NCBI RefSeq assembly: GCF_016900655.1 | Contig: NZ_JACJKH010000004.1 | Coordinates: forward strand, 110,535-174,534 | DNA from: Drancourtella massiliensis | Lineage (GTDB): Bacteria; Bacillota; Clostridia; Lachnospirales; Lachnospiraceae | Reading direction: 5' to 3' | Length of the DNA: 64,000 nucleotides | In this document: in pieces, positions 8,283-17,832 of the stretch | Layout: the number at the start of each line of letters is the position of its first letter | How positions within the stretch are numbered: the stretch's first letter is position 1 | Position numbers and translations under genes: made by a program | Notes under the pieces: generated by a model | Told to the model about the DNA's origin: nothing | The model's input: the letters and a program-made list of their open reading frames with translations, nothing else | The model's database searches: none

Positions 8283-9164
8283 TTAGTTTTCAGATGAACC
8301 GGTTTTAAGTTTTCGATATGCAGATGGAGAGTATCCGGTTGCATTGCGAAACATTTTTGAAAACGCTAGGGAATCTTCATATCCTACATTATGGGCAATA
8401 TCTTTAATGAATATATCGGTGGAGGCGAGCAGATTTTTGGCCTGTTCAATCCGATAATTTAAGAGATATTTTTGTGGAGACATCTGTAGTTTCTTGTTAA
8501 AAATGTAGAACAGATAAGATCGTGTAATACCTATATAGTCGGCGATGTCCTGAATGTGAATATTCTTATTGTAATTAAAGTGTATGTACTGCAGGGCGTG
8601 TTCAAAATATGTCTCAGGAAGGTAGTCGTGATGCTTCTGAGGATATTGGGAATCGGCTGAGTGGGAAGAAGCAGTCAGCATGGAAAAGAGTGAAAACAAC
8701 AGACTGACACGACAAAGTTCGTTGGTAATGGTCAGCTGATGGGTTTTCAGCATTTTCCGGATAACATCAGCGTATTCTTCCGGATCGCTGTTGCAGTCTC
8801 GGATATATGGGGAGGAGCCGAAGCCGGCCTGTTCCATATACTGTGCGGACTTGTTTCCGAGAAAGCTGATAAAAGCGTAGGTCCACGGTGTCTGGCTGTC
8901 GGCATAATAGCGGGCTTGAGTATTTGGAGGAATCAGAAAGATCTGTCCCTTTTTCAGATGATGGATCTGATGATCAATTTCAAAGTAGCCGCTTCCATCG
9001 AGAATAAAATGCATATGGTACTGAGGGCGGAGCTTTGGACCCCACGTATAGTTTGGAGGGCATTTCTGAATGCCGCACCTTGTCAGATACAGATCGTTGG
9101 TTTGATGTTCAATATGGTCGAGACACTGGAAGCCGACAACATCACGATATACATTTGTTTCCAT
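8283..9164 (-). CDS. AraC-family regulator of the alpha-galactoside operon
   Basis: 293 residues: N-terminal cupin sensor (RPQYHMHFILDGSGYFEIDHQ, then KKGQIFLIPPNTQARYY) and C-terminal double helix-turn-helix from about 185 (IHIQDIADYIGITRSYLFYIF and IKDIAHNVGYEDSLAFSKMF). This resembles MsmR/RafR-like activators of raffinose or melibiose genes. It is divergent from the alpha-galactosidase operon with an 87-base intergenic region, so it most likely activates that operon. Start ATG at 9164 follows GGAGGGAC. Confidence 0.88.
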   Translation of the reverse strand: METNVYRDVVGFQCLDHIEHQTNDLYLTRCGIQKCPPNYTWGPKLRPQYHMHFILDGSGYFEIDHQIHHLKKGQIFLIPPNTQARYYADSQTPWTYAFISFLGNKSAQYMEQAGFGSSPYIRDCNSDPEEYADVIRKMLKTHQLTITNELCRVSLLFSLFSMLTASSHSADSQYPQKHHDYLPETYFEHALQYIHFNYNKNIHIQDIADYIGITRSYLFYIFNKKLQMSPQKYLLNYRIEQAKNLLASTDIFIKDIAHNVGYEDSLAFSKMFRNATGYSPSAYRKLKTGSSEN

Positions 9165-9251
9165 ATGAGTCCCTCCTTTGAAGCGAAGTTAAAATTACAT
9201 AAATATAGCATAAAAGTATTTCAGAAAAAAGTCAAGGCAAGGAGAATCAAA

Positions 9252-10985
9252 ATGAAAGTTGTAAGTAATATCAAAGCAGAATTGAACTGGACTTCCAGAT
9301 CCTTACCGGATGGACGTCAGGTTTACAACATATCCCTGGATCAGATTCCGGAGGGAGCGGATCAGACGGTCATTACCTGTGAATGGAGTTTTCCGATCTG
9401 CGATATAGCTGGGAAATGGCATCCGAACTGCAGATATGACAGAACAGTGAAAGCGGACTGGGCGCATGGAGAGGTTTCCATGAGTTCTGTATCAGCCCCA
9501 TTGGTAGTATTTTTCAGCGAGGATGGAAAAAACAGCGGTACATTTGCTGTTTCCGAGGCGAAAAAGATTGTCAGGATGAATCTGGGTGTTCATGAAGAAG
9601 ACGGAACGATGAAATGCTGTGTGGATATTCATGTGGGGGCGGCAGATGAAGATCATTATGAAGTATCTGTTCTGATGGATTACAGAAAGATCAGGTATGA
9701 ACAGGCAATCAGAGAAGTTGGAATCTGGTGGGAGAAAGAATGCGGATTTGAGCCGGCATTTGTGCCGGAAGACGCGAAAGAGCCGATGTACTCTTTCTGG
9801 TATTCTTACCATCAGGAAATCACAGATGAAGAGATCGAAAAGGAATGCCGCAATGCAAAGGAACTGGGATTTAAGACCGTAATTGTAGATGACGGCTGGC
9901 AGACTGATGACATAAATCGTGGTTATGGGTACTGCGGAGACTGGGAAGTCGCTGAAAAGAAAATCAAAAATATGCAGCAGCATGTAGATAATGTTCACAA
10001 GCTGGGGATGAAATACCTGCTGTGGTTCAGCGTTCCTTATGTTGGTATGTATTCAAAAATGTGGGAATTATTCCATGATAAGCTGATCGCGGTAGATGAA
10101 GAACAGCATACGGGAATTTTGGATATCAGATATCAAAAAGTCAGAGCATATTTAAAAAATATTTATGTGAAAGCTGTACGTGAATGGGGACTTGACGGTC
10201 TGAAACTTGATTTCATCGATGAGTTCTATGAGAGAAAAGATACACCAAAGGCGAATGCCGATATGGACTGTGTTTGCCTCCAGACAGCGCTTGACAAGCT
10301 GCTTGGTGAGACGATGGAAGAACTCAAAAAGATCGATGAAAACATTCTGATTGAATTCAGACAGCGTTACATCGGACCGTTTATCAAGAAATACGGAAAT
10401 ATGTTGAGAGTCTGTGACTGTCCGGAATCCGGACTTGCAAACAGAGTCGGAAGCATTGATCTGAGACTGATGAATGAACATACAGCAGTTCACTGCGATC
10501 CGATTGTCTGGAATGAGGGAGAGACACCAGAGACAGCAGCACTGCAGATTGTAAATGCACTTTTTTCAACGCTGCAGTTTTCCGTAAAGACGGAATATCT
10601 GACAGATGCACATAAAAAAATGATCCGCAATTATATGGAGTTTATGCGGGAACATAAAGCATTACTGCAGGAGAGCGCAGTGACGGCAGAAGAACCGCAG
10701 AATTTATATCCGGAAGTCAGCGTAAGAGATGACGAGACGGAGATCGTAGCATTGTATTCAACCGGCCGGGTAGTTACTATCGGCTCACAACAGAGAGATT
10801 CCATCATTGTGAACGGAACAAGGGCAGAAGAAATTTATGTAAGAACAGAAAATGAAACAGCTGTCAAAGTCGTTCAGATTGACTGTTTCGGAACTGTTGT
10901 GAAGGAAGAAAGAATGATGCTTTCAGGCATCAAAAGTATTCCTTGTACTACGGCGGGGCGGATTGAAATAAAAAAAGAAAAATAA
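9252..10985 (+). CDS. GH36-like alpha-galactosidase
   Basis: 577 residues, TIM-barrel glycoside hydrolase of the GH36 type. The DDGWQTDD segment and GLDGLKLDFIDEF with putative nucleophile D320 are visible; the usual SDD acid/base motif of longer GH36 enzymes is replaced by a VCDCPESG context, so the acid/base residue is uncertain and the enzyme belongs to a divergent subgroup. Start at 9252 (MKVVSNIK) has AAGGAGA six bases upstream; the reading frame continues far into the divergent AraC gene and that extension is rejected. First gene of the operon. Confidence 0.78.
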   Translation: MKVVSNIKAELNWTSRSLPDGRQVYNISLDQIPEGADQTVITCEWSFPICDIAGKWHPNCRYDRTVKADWAHGEVSMSSVSAPLVVFFSEDGKNSGTFAVSEAKKIVRMNLGVHEEDGTMKCCVDIHVGAADEDHYEVSVLMDYRKIRYEQAIREVGIWWEKECGFEPAFVPEDAKEPMYSFWYSYHQEITDEEIEKECRNAKELGFKTVIVDDGWQTDDINRGYGYCGDWEVAEKKIKNMQQHVDNVHKLGMKYLLWFSVPYVGMYSKMWELFHDKLIAVDEEQHTGILDIRYQKVRAYLKNIYVKAVREWGLDGLKLDFIDEFYERKDTPKANADMDCVCLQTALDKLLGETMEELKKIDENILIEFRQRYIGPFIKKYGNMLRVCDCPESGLANRVGSIDLRLMNEHTAVHCDPIVWNEGETPETAALQIVNALFSTLQFSVKTEYLTDAHKKMIRNYMEFMREHKALLQESAVTAEEPQNLYPEVSVRDDETEIVALYSTGRVVTIGSQQRDSIIVNGTRAEEIYVRTENETAVKVVQIDCFGTVVKEERMMLSGIKSIPCTTAGRIEIKKEK

Positions 10986-11002
10986 AAAACGGAGGTAGTA
11001 AC

Positions 11003-12265
11003 ATGAAAAAGAGAATGAAAAGACTTGCAGCAGTTGGGCTTGTAACAGCGATGACAGGTACGATGCTTCTTGGATGTGGAGGTGGAAGCGGAAGTGACAG
11101 TGAAAGCGACACAACCAGTGATGGAAAAGTAAAAATTCGTTTTGCATCCTGGGAGACAGGAGATACACTGGACAGCCAACAGGAATGTGTTGATCAGTTT
11201 AATGAGAGCCAGGACAAGATCGAAGTTGTTCTGGAAGGATGGGGATCTGATTTCGACACAAAGATGACAGCCAGTATGGGAGCAGGAGATGCACCGGACG
11301 TTATGTATATGTGGGATTACCCGACATATTCTGAAAGCCTGGAACCACTCGATGAGTATATTGAAGCTGAAGGAGAAGATTACAAGAACAATTTCTTCGA
11401 AGCACTTTGGCCATACAACTCTATGAATGATCAGATTTATGGTGTACCGGTCAGTGTAGTTACATCCTGTCTGTACTACAACAAAGACCTGTTTGATCAG
11501 GCTGGTGTAGAATACCCGACAGATGACTGGACATGGGAAGATGTGGCAGAAGCATCTAAGCAGATTCAGTCCAAGCTGGATGATGTAAATGGATTTACGC
11601 TTCCGATCGGAACACTTCCATACACACTGGAAATGTATCTGTGGAGCAATGGAACCGCGTTTGTTGACGAAGATGGAAAACTGGACGGCAACATCAACAG
11701 TGACAAGTCTATAGAAGTATTCCAGACATTCCAGGATATGGAAAAAGATGGCGTATTATACGCATCTGAAGAAAGTGGACAGACAGAAATGCTGGGCGGC
11801 AAAACAGCAATGTACGTAGATGGTACATGGCCGATCAAACAGTTTGATGAAGAAGGACTGAATTATGGTATTGCCCAGATTCCGAAATTTGAAGGAACAG
11901 AACATTCTATCAGTGTTATTAATACATCTGGTATTGCAATCTCCAAAGACAGCAAGCACAAAGAAGAAGCTTGGGAATTCCTGAAATTCTGGACAGGTGA
12001 GGAGATGAATAAATATCGTATTAATACAGAATTACCGGCATTAAAGTCTGTTGTTGACTCTGAAGGTCTGAGAGAAGACGAAAAATATGCTCCATTCTAT
12101 ACAGCGCTTGACAATTGTGCAGGTTATGTACCGGCAAGCTTTATTACTGAAGGATGGACGGAGATTGACGCAGATGTTCAGCTTGCATTTGAAAGCATTA
12201 TCAATCCAAGCAGCCTTGCAGATGTAAAAGATACTCTGAATGAAGTTGTTGAAGCACACGAATAA
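11003..12265 (+). CDS. ABC sugar-binding lipoprotein (alpha-galactoside importer)
   Basis: 420 residues. Signal peptide with lipobox ending at C25 (MLLGC), a Gly/Ser/Asp-rich linker, then a MalE-type CUT1 binding protein (SLEPLDEYIE, YGVPVSVVTSCLYYNKDLFDQAGVEYP, DGTWPIKQF). It delivers oligosaccharides, probably raffinose-family sugars given the flanking GH36 enzymes, to the two permeases. SD GGAGGT lies 8 bases before the ATG. No ATPase gene is in the operon, so a shared MsmK-like ATPase encoded elsewhere is expected. Confidence 0.92.
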   Translation: MKKRMKRLAAVGLVTAMTGTMLLGCGGGSGSDSESDTTSDGKVKIRFASWETGDTLDSQQECVDQFNESQDKIEVVLEGWGSDFDTKMTASMGAGDAPDVMYMWDYPTYSESLEPLDEYIEAEGEDYKNNFFEALWPYNSMNDQIYGVPVSVVTSCLYYNKDLFDQAGVEYPTDDWTWEDVAEASKQIQSKLDDVNGFTLPIGTLPYTLEMYLWSNGTAFVDEDGKLDGNINSDKSIEVFQTFQDMEKDGVLYASEESGQTEMLGGKTAMYVDGTWPIKQFDEEGLNYGIAQIPKFEGTEHSISVINTSGIAISKDSKHKEEAWEFLKFWTGEEMNKYRINTELPALKSVVDSEGLREDEKYAPFYTALDNCAGYVPASFITEGWTEIDADVQLAFESIINPSSLADVKDTLNEVVEAHE

Positions 12266-12273
12266 GGTTGTAG

Positions 12274-12339
12274 AATAAAAATATCCGGTCCGTACATGAA
12301 AGAACGGACAAAGGGAGGGGGAGAGCGCTTCTCCTCCTC
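12274..12339 (+). other. intercistronic stem-loops between binding protein and permease genes
   Basis: Two short hairpins lie in the 93-base gap: GTCCGT/ACGGAC (about 12287-12309) and GAGGGGGAGA paired with TCTCCTCCTC (about 12316-12339). There is no U tract. Such structures commonly protect the abundant upstream binding-protein message and lower permease expression. Confidence 0.5.
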
Positions 12340-12358
12340 GAAATAAGGAGAGAGTCAC

Positions 12359-13282
12359 ATGAAAAAATTTAAATGGAAGACGGTCACGCCATATCTGTTC
12401 ATTCTTCCATGGATTATCGGCTTTTTAGTCTTTACATTAGGACCGCTGATCTTTTCTCTTTGCATCAGCTTTTTTGACTGGCCGGTTGTCGGAGAACGTA
12501 CATTTGTGGGACTGGGAAACTACATAGAAATGTTTACTCAGGATAAGCAGGTAATAAAATCCCTGACTATCAGTATTAAATATGCCGCTATTTTTGTACC
12601 GCTGAATATTTGTATCGCTTTGTTCCTTGCGATGCTGATCAGCCAGCCGTTAAAAGGAATCAAGGTTTACAGAACGATTTTTTATATCCCGGCCGTTGTG
12701 TCCGGTGTTGCGACATCCGTAATCTGGAGCTGGGTATTAAACAGCGACTATGGTGTATTGAACTATCTGCTTTCACTGATCGGGATTGAGGGACCTAAAT
12801 GGCTCGTAGATCCGGCATGGGCGATTCTGGCAGTCGTTATTGTAAGTGCTTTTGGAGTCGGAACCATGATGCTCGTGTTCTATACGAATATCAAAGGAAT
12901 TTCGGCAGAACTCTATGAAGCGGCAGCGCTCGACGGCGCAGGTCCGGTCAGACAGTTTTTCAGCATTACACTGCCGATCATCACGCCTACATTATTATTT
13001 AACCTGATTACTTCAATCATCAGTTCTTTCCAGCAGGTAACACTTGTAATGCTGCTGACCGGAGGCGGACCGATGAAATCCACATATTTCTACGGGCTGA
13101 TGACATACAACAACGCGTTCAGACACCATAAGCTTGGATACGCAAGTGCCAATGCATGGGTAATGTTCATCATTATTCTCTGTCTGACCGCTCTTGTATT
13201 CAAATCATCCTCCATGTGGGTATTCTATGAGAATGAAATGAACTCCGGATCGAAAAAGAAAAAGAAGAGGAGGAAAAAGTAA
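12359..13282 (+). CDS. ABC sugar permease, MalF type
   Basis: 307 residues with six hydrophobic segments and the cytoplasmic EAA loop (YEAAALDGAGPVRQFFSITLP) that docks the ATPase. N-terminus KTVTPYLFILPWIIGFLVFT is typical of CUT1 permeases. The C-terminus is a run of Lys/Arg residues. Start ATG follows GGAGAGAG. Its TAA overlaps the next ATG by one base, coupling the two permeases. Confidence 0.93.
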   Translation: MKKFKWKTVTPYLFILPWIIGFLVFTLGPLIFSLCISFFDWPVVGERTFVGLGNYIEMFTQDKQVIKSLTISIKYAAIFVPLNICIALFLAMLISQPLKGIKVYRTIFYIPAVVSGVATSVIWSWVLNSDYGVLNYLLSLIGIEGPKWLVDPAWAILAVVIVSAFGVGTMMLVFYTNIKGISAELYEAAALDGAGPVRQFFSITLPIITPTLLFNLITSIISSFQQVTLVMLLTGGGPMKSTYFYGLMTYNNAFRHHKLGYASANAWVMFIIILCLTALVFKSSSMWVFYENEMNSGSKKKKKRRKK

Positions 13283-14103
13283 TGAAAATGTCTAAAAAAA
13301 CAAAAGTAGTACTGTATGTGATTTTGACATTGATTGCAGTTTACTTTTTGTTCCCTTTCGTATATATGTTCTTTTCCACATTTAAGTCAGAAACAGAGGC
13401 AGTTGCCTACCCGCCAAGTTTCCTGCCGGATATCTGGAACTGGCAGAATTACGTGGATGCATGGAACGCTCAGCCGTTCGGTACATTTTTAAAGAACTCT
13501 GTAATTGTAACGGTAGGATCCGCATTAGGATCCATGGTATCCGCAGCGCTTGTTGCATATGGATTTGCAAGATTCCAGTTCAGAGGGAAAAACATCCTCT
13601 TCATGCTGTTGCTTTCCACAATGATGATTCCGTGGGACGTTACAATGATCCCGCAGTATATGGAATTTAATATGTTTGGATGGCTGAACACGCTGAAACC
13701 GTTGATCGTCCCGTCCTGGTTTGGATCTGCATATTATATCTTCCTGATGCGCCAGTTCTTAATGGGCGTACCGAAAGATTTCGAGGAGGCAGCGAGAATT
13801 GACGGAGCAAATGCTTTCCAGATTTTCTATAAAATCTATGTTCCGATTATGAGACCTTCATTAATTCTGGTAGGTGTACTGAATATGCTTGCCGCATGGA
13901 ACGATTACTTAGGACCATTGATTTTCCTGCAGGAAAGATCCAAGTACACACTGGCATTAGGTCTTGCATCATTTAAGGGTGTTTACTCTCAGGAAATTGT
14001 CCCGATGCTCTGTATTACTGTGATTATGATCGTACCGCCAATTTTGATCTTTTTATTTGCACAGAAATATATTATTGAGGGAACCGGAGGAGCCATTAAG
14101 TGA
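13282..14103 (+). CDS. ABC sugar permease, MalG type
   Basis: 273 residues, six membrane segments; EAA loop FEEAARIDGANAFQIFYKIYVP and the C-terminal KYIIEGTGGAIK tail typical of MalG-like subunits. Start at 13282 follows GAGGAGG located inside the preceding gene's last codons; a second ATG two codons later is possible. Forms the heterodimeric channel with the preceding MalF-type protein. Confidence 0.93.
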   Translation: MKMSKKTKVVLYVILTLIAVYFLFPFVYMFFSTFKSETEAVAYPPSFLPDIWNWQNYVDAWNAQPFGTFLKNSVIVTVGSALGSMVSAALVAYGFARFQFRGKNILFMLLLSTMMIPWDVTMIPQYMEFNMFGWLNTLKPLIVPSWFGSAYYIFLMRQFLMGVPKDFEEAARIDGANAFQIFYKIYVPIMRPSLILVGVLNMLAAWNDYLGPLIFLQERSKYTLALGLASFKGVYSQEIVPMLCITVIMIVPPILIFLFAQKYIIEGTGGAIK

Positions 14104-14111
14104 TTTAAGGC

Positions 14112-14147
14112 AGAGGGAATCTTTTCTAGTAAAAGGTTCCCTCTTTT
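14112..14147 (+). terminator. weak terminator/attenuator after the permeases
   Basis: Stem AGAGGGAA (14112-14119) plus CTTTT pairs with AAAAG and TTCCCTCT (to 14144), loop CTAGT, followed by only four T residues. Probably a partial terminator that lowers expression of the downstream GH36 gene. Confidence 0.6.
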
Positions 14148-14189
14148 GATAAGATAAAGAAAAATGGGAATAGGAAAAAGGAGAATGAA

Positions 14190-16439
14190 ATGGCGATTCA
14201 ATTTCACCAAACTTCAAAAGAATTTCATCTTTACAATGAACAGATCAGTTATATTATCAAAGTTCTGGAAAATGGCCAGTTAGGCCATGTATATTTCGGG
14301 AAACATCTCACAGACAGGGAAGATTTTGGCTATCTGGTGGAGTATGCAACAAGAGATATGGCTCCGTACCCGTTTGAAGGGAGAAGTAATTTTTCCCTGG
14401 AACATCTGAAACAGGAATATCCAACCTTTGGCTCCGGCGATACAAGATATCCGGCTTTTGAACTGGAAAGTGCGGATGGAAGCAGGGTCGCAGATTTTAA
14501 ATATAAAACACACGAAATTTATTCCGGAAAGAAAGAAATTCAAGAACTCCCGGCTGTCTATGTGGAAGATGACAGCGAGGCTGACACTCTGGAAATTGTT
14601 CTGGAAGATACATTCTTAAAGACAGAGATCGTGCTGTCCTACACGATTTTCAATGGACGCCCGGTGATTACAAGGCATGCACGTTTTGCGTGCGGAAATG
14701 AGAATGGAATTACGCTTTTAAACTGTATGAGCGGCTGCCTTGACCTGCCGGACAAAGAATATGAAATGGTCGAACTTGCAGGGACATGGAACCGGGAGCG
14801 TCATCCGCATACGAGAAAACTGTGTTACGGTACCCAGGGAGTATACAGTATGCGTGGATGCAGCAGCCATCAGTTCAACCCGTTTTTGATGCTGAAGCGA
14901 AAAGAGGCAGATGAATTTTCCGGAGAAGTGATTGGGTTCAGTCTTGTCTACAGTGGAGATTTTCTTGCGCAGGTCGAGGTCGACAACTTCGACGTGACAA
15001 GAGTGGTAATGGGAATCCATCCAAATGAATTCCGCTGGGAACTGGAAAAGGGCGAATCCTTCCAGACTCCGGAGATGGTGATGGTATACTCTGAACACGG
15101 GATGAATGGAATGAGTCAGACCTACCATGAACTGTACCGTACCAGACTTGCAAGAGGAAAGTGGAGAGATCAGGCAAGACCGATCCTGATCAATAACTGG
15201 GAAGCAACCTATTTTGACTTTAATGAAGAAAAGATACTGAATATCGCCCGGAAGGCAAAAGAGATTGGTATAGAGCTTTTTGTTCTGGATGACGGATGGT
15301 TCGGGAAGCGGAACTGGGACAATGCGTCTCTTGGAGACTGGTATCCGAATCTGGAAAAACTGCCGGAGGGCATTACAGGACTTGCCGGAAAAATCGAAGA
15401 TCTGGGCATGAAATTCGGTCTGTGGTTTGAGCCGGAGATGACAAACAAGGACAGTGACCTGTTCCGGGAGCATCCGGACTGGCTTCTGGCGGATATCCGG
15501 CGGAACTACTGCCACAGCAGAAATCAGTATGTACTGGATTTTTCCAAACCGGAAGTGGTGGATCACATCCACGGACAGATGAGAAAGATCCTGCAAGATG
15601 CGCCGGTTTCCTATGTGAAGTGGGATATGAACCGTGCATTTTCCGAGGTATTCTCCAATGGAAATTCCAAAAGTTATCAGGGAAAAGTACGGCATAAATA
15701 TATTCTTGGAGTATACAGCCTGTATGAACGGCTGATTCAGGAATTTCCGGAGATCCTGTTTGAATCCTGTGCAAGCGGCGGGGCCAGATTCGATCCGGGA
15801 ATGCTTTATTACGCGCCGCAGGCGTGGACGTCGGATGACACGGATGCGGTAGAACGGATCAAAATTCAGTACGGAACGTCTTATGTATACCCGATCAGCA
15901 GCATTGGAAGCCACGTATCCGCTTCTCCGAACCATCAGGTATTCCGGAATACATCTCTGGAAATGCGGGGAAATGTGGCGTACTTTGGAACATTCGGCTA
16001 TGAGCTGGATATCACAAAGCTTCCGGAGGAAGAGCTGGAACAGATGAAAGAACAAATTGCGTTTATGAAGAAGTACCGGGATCTGATCCAGAAGGGCGTC
16101 TTTTACCGGCTCAAGAGTCCGTTCGAGGGCAACCACTCAGCCTGGGAAGTGATTGCGGATGACAGAAGCGAAGGTCTTATGGCCTACTTCCGCGTGATGC
16201 AGCCGCCGCAGGGCAAATTTGAACGGATCTGCTTCAAAGGGCTGGATGAAACGGCAGTCTACTCCGTACAGGAATGTTTCGGAGCAAAAATGGACTGCGG
16301 CGTACATTATGGAGATGAGCTGATGTATGCAGGATTAAGTGTTTCCGACTGCTCTTCCGGCCTTGCAGGCGTAGCAAGAGAGCAGCAGGGGGACTATTTC
16401 TCCAGACTGTTCCATATCAAAAAAACAGATGTCCTGTAA
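14190..16439 (+). CDS. GH36 alpha-galactosidase
   Basis: 749 residues, full-length GH36 enzyme hydrolysing terminal alpha-1,6-galactose of melibiose and raffinose-type sugars. N-terminal beta-supersandwich, then TIM barrel with DDGWFGKRNWDN, nucleophile D479 in YVKWDMNR and acid/base D549 in the WTSDDTDAVER motif; these positions nearly coincide with D478/D548 of the Geobacillus enzymes. Presumed cytoplasmic: no signal peptide, fitting import of intact oligosaccharides. Last gene of the operon, followed by a terminator. ATG preceded by AAAAGGAG. Confidence 0.95.
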   Translation: MAIQFHQTSKEFHLYNEQISYIIKVLENGQLGHVYFGKHLTDREDFGYLVEYATRDMAPYPFEGRSNFSLEHLKQEYPTFGSGDTRYPAFELESADGSRVADFKYKTHEIYSGKKEIQELPAVYVEDDSEADTLEIVLEDTFLKTEIVLSYTIFNGRPVITRHARFACGNENGITLLNCMSGCLDLPDKEYEMVELAGTWNRERHPHTRKLCYGTQGVYSMRGCSSHQFNPFLMLKRKEADEFSGEVIGFSLVYSGDFLAQVEVDNFDVTRVVMGIHPNEFRWELEKGESFQTPEMVMVYSEHGMNGMSQTYHELYRTRLARGKWRDQARPILINNWEATYFDFNEEKILNIARKAKEIGIELFVLDDGWFGKRNWDNASLGDWYPNLEKLPEGITGLAGKIEDLGMKFGLWFEPEMTNKDSDLFREHPDWLLADIRRNYCHSRNQYVLDFSKPEVVDHIHGQMRKILQDAPVSYVKWDMNRAFSEVFSNGNSKSYQGKVRHKYILGVYSLYERLIQEFPEILFESCASGGARFDPGMLYYAPQAWTSDDTDAVERIKIQYGTSYVYPISSIGSHVSASPNHQVFRNTSLEMRGNVAYFGTFGYELDITKLPEEELEQMKEQIAFMKKYRDLIQKGVFYRLKSPFEGNHSAWEVIADDRSEGLMAYFRVMQPPQGKFERICFKGLDETAVYSVQECFGAKMDCGVHYGDELMYAGLSVSDCSSGLAGVAREQQGDYFSRLFHIKKTDVL

Positions 16440-16467
16440 ATGTACGAAAAAAGAAACAAGGCAAAGA

Positions 16468-16498
16468 AAGCAAGCCGTAAGAAACGGTTTGCTTTTTT
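16468..16498 (+). terminator. intrinsic terminator of the alpha-galactoside operon
   Basis: Stem AAGCAAGCCGT (16468-16478) with ACGGTTTGCTT (16484-16494), short loop, followed by T residues to 16498; 28 bases after the GH36 stop codon. Confidence 0.85.
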
Positions 16499-16552
16499 AT
16501 GTATTAGAAATTATAATAATACAGGAACATTGGAAAAGAAAGGGGAAAGACT

Positions 16553-17764
16553 ATGCTGAAAGGAAAGACAGTGATACTTGCCGTGAGCGGAAGTATTGCG
16601 GCCTACAAAATCGCGTCCCTGGCAAGCGCACTGAAAAAGCTTCAGGCAGATGTCCATGTGCTGATGACAGAAAATGCAACGAACTTTATCAATCCGATTA
16701 CATTTGAGACGTTGACCGGCAATAAGTGTCTGATCGATACATTTGACCGGAATTTCCAGTACAGTGTGGAGCATGTGTCTCTGGCAAAACAGGCGGATGT
16801 GGTAATGGCGGCACCTGCCAGCGCCAATGTGATCGGAAAGATCGCAAACGGGATCGCGGACGATATGCTGACAACGACTATCATGGCATGCCGGTGCAGG
16901 AAGATCATCGTTCCGGCGATGAATACGAATATGTTCCTCAATCCGATTGTGCAGGACAACCTGGACAAGCTCCGCCGTTTCGGGTATGAAGTAGTGGACC
17001 CGGCCAGTGGCTATCTGGCGTGCGGGGATACTGGCCAGGGCAAGATGCCGGAGCCGGAGCTTCTGTTGGAATATATCCTGCGTGAGATTCAGTATGAGAA
17101 AGATCTGGCGGGGAAGAAGGTACTTATCACAGCAGGACCGACACAGGAATCCATCGATCCGGTGCGTTATATCACCAACCATTCCACCGGGAAGATGGGA
17201 TATGCCCTTGCAACAGTCTGTATGCGCCGGGGCGCGGACGTCACGCTGGTGACCGGACCGACGGAGACGAAGAAGCCGGAGTTTGTGAACATCCTTACGG
17301 TAACCACAGCCCGGGAGATGTTTGAGGCGGTCACCGCTCATGCACCGGAGCAGGACATCATCATCAAGGCAGCCGCGGTGGCGGACTACCGGCCGAAGTA
17401 CGTCAGCGATGAGAAGGTTAAAAAGAAAGATGGAGCACTTTCCATCGAAATGGAGCGGACCGATGATATTCTCCAGTATCTCGGAGAACATAAAAGAGAG
17501 GATCAGTACCTCTGCGGATTTTCCATGGAGACCGAACATATGCTGGAAAATTCACGCAAGAAACTGAAAAAGAAACATCTGGATATGGTCGTGGCGAACA
17601 ACCTGAAAGTAGAAGGCGCCGGATTCGGCGGCAATACGAATGTGGTGACCATGATCACAGACGATGAGGAAATCTCACTCGAAAAGATGACAAAAGAGGA
17701 GACGGCCGTGCACATCGTCGACCAGATCTTAAAAGAACAGAAAAAGAAACAAACAAAAGAATAA
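16553..17764 (+). CDS. coaBC: Bifunctional phosphopantothenoylcysteine decarboxylase/synthetase
   Basis: 403 residues. CoaC half (1-190): flavoprotein motif GSIAAYKIASLASAL, PAMNTNMF with the substrate-binding Asn, and GYLACGDTGQGKMPE with the catalytic Cys. CoaB half (from about 190): ITAGPTQESIDPVRYITNHSTGKMG nucleotide-binding region and KMTKEE C-terminal part. It makes 4'-phosphopantetheine from 4'-phosphopantothenate. Grouped with panT and coaX, giving uptake and activation of pantothenate in one cluster. SD GAAAGGGGAAAG upstream. Confidence 0.96.
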   Translation: MLKGKTVILAVSGSIAAYKIASLASALKKLQADVHVLMTENATNFINPITFETLTGNKCLIDTFDRNFQYSVEHVSLAKQADVVMAAPASANVIGKIANGIADDMLTTTIMACRCRKIIVPAMNTNMFLNPIVQDNLDKLRRFGYEVVDPASGYLACGDTGQGKMPEPELLLEYILREIQYEKDLAGKKVLITAGPTQESIDPVRYITNHSTGKMGYALATVCMRRGADVTLVTGPTETKKPEFVNILTVTTAREMFEAVTAHAPEQDIIIKAAAVADYRPKYVSDEKVKKKDGALSIEMERTDDILQYLGEHKREDQYLCGFSMETEHMLENSRKKLKKKHLDMVVANNLKVEGAGFGGNTNVVTMITDDEEISLEKMTKEETAVHIVDQILKEQKKKQTKE

Positions 17765-17832
17765 GGTAAACAGAAGCTATTCTGTGCCAAACGTATTGTA
17801 TCTCAGAAGAGAATGATAACAAGGAGGCAATT

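Noticed and set aside
8739..9251. 171-codon upstream extension of the first GH36 gene
   Set aside because: Lies antisense to the AraC gene; good SD and family N-terminus at 9252.
14718..16136. 472-codon minus-strand frame inside the GH36 gene
   Set aside because: Antisense shadow of a well-supported gene, no SD or recognisable domain.
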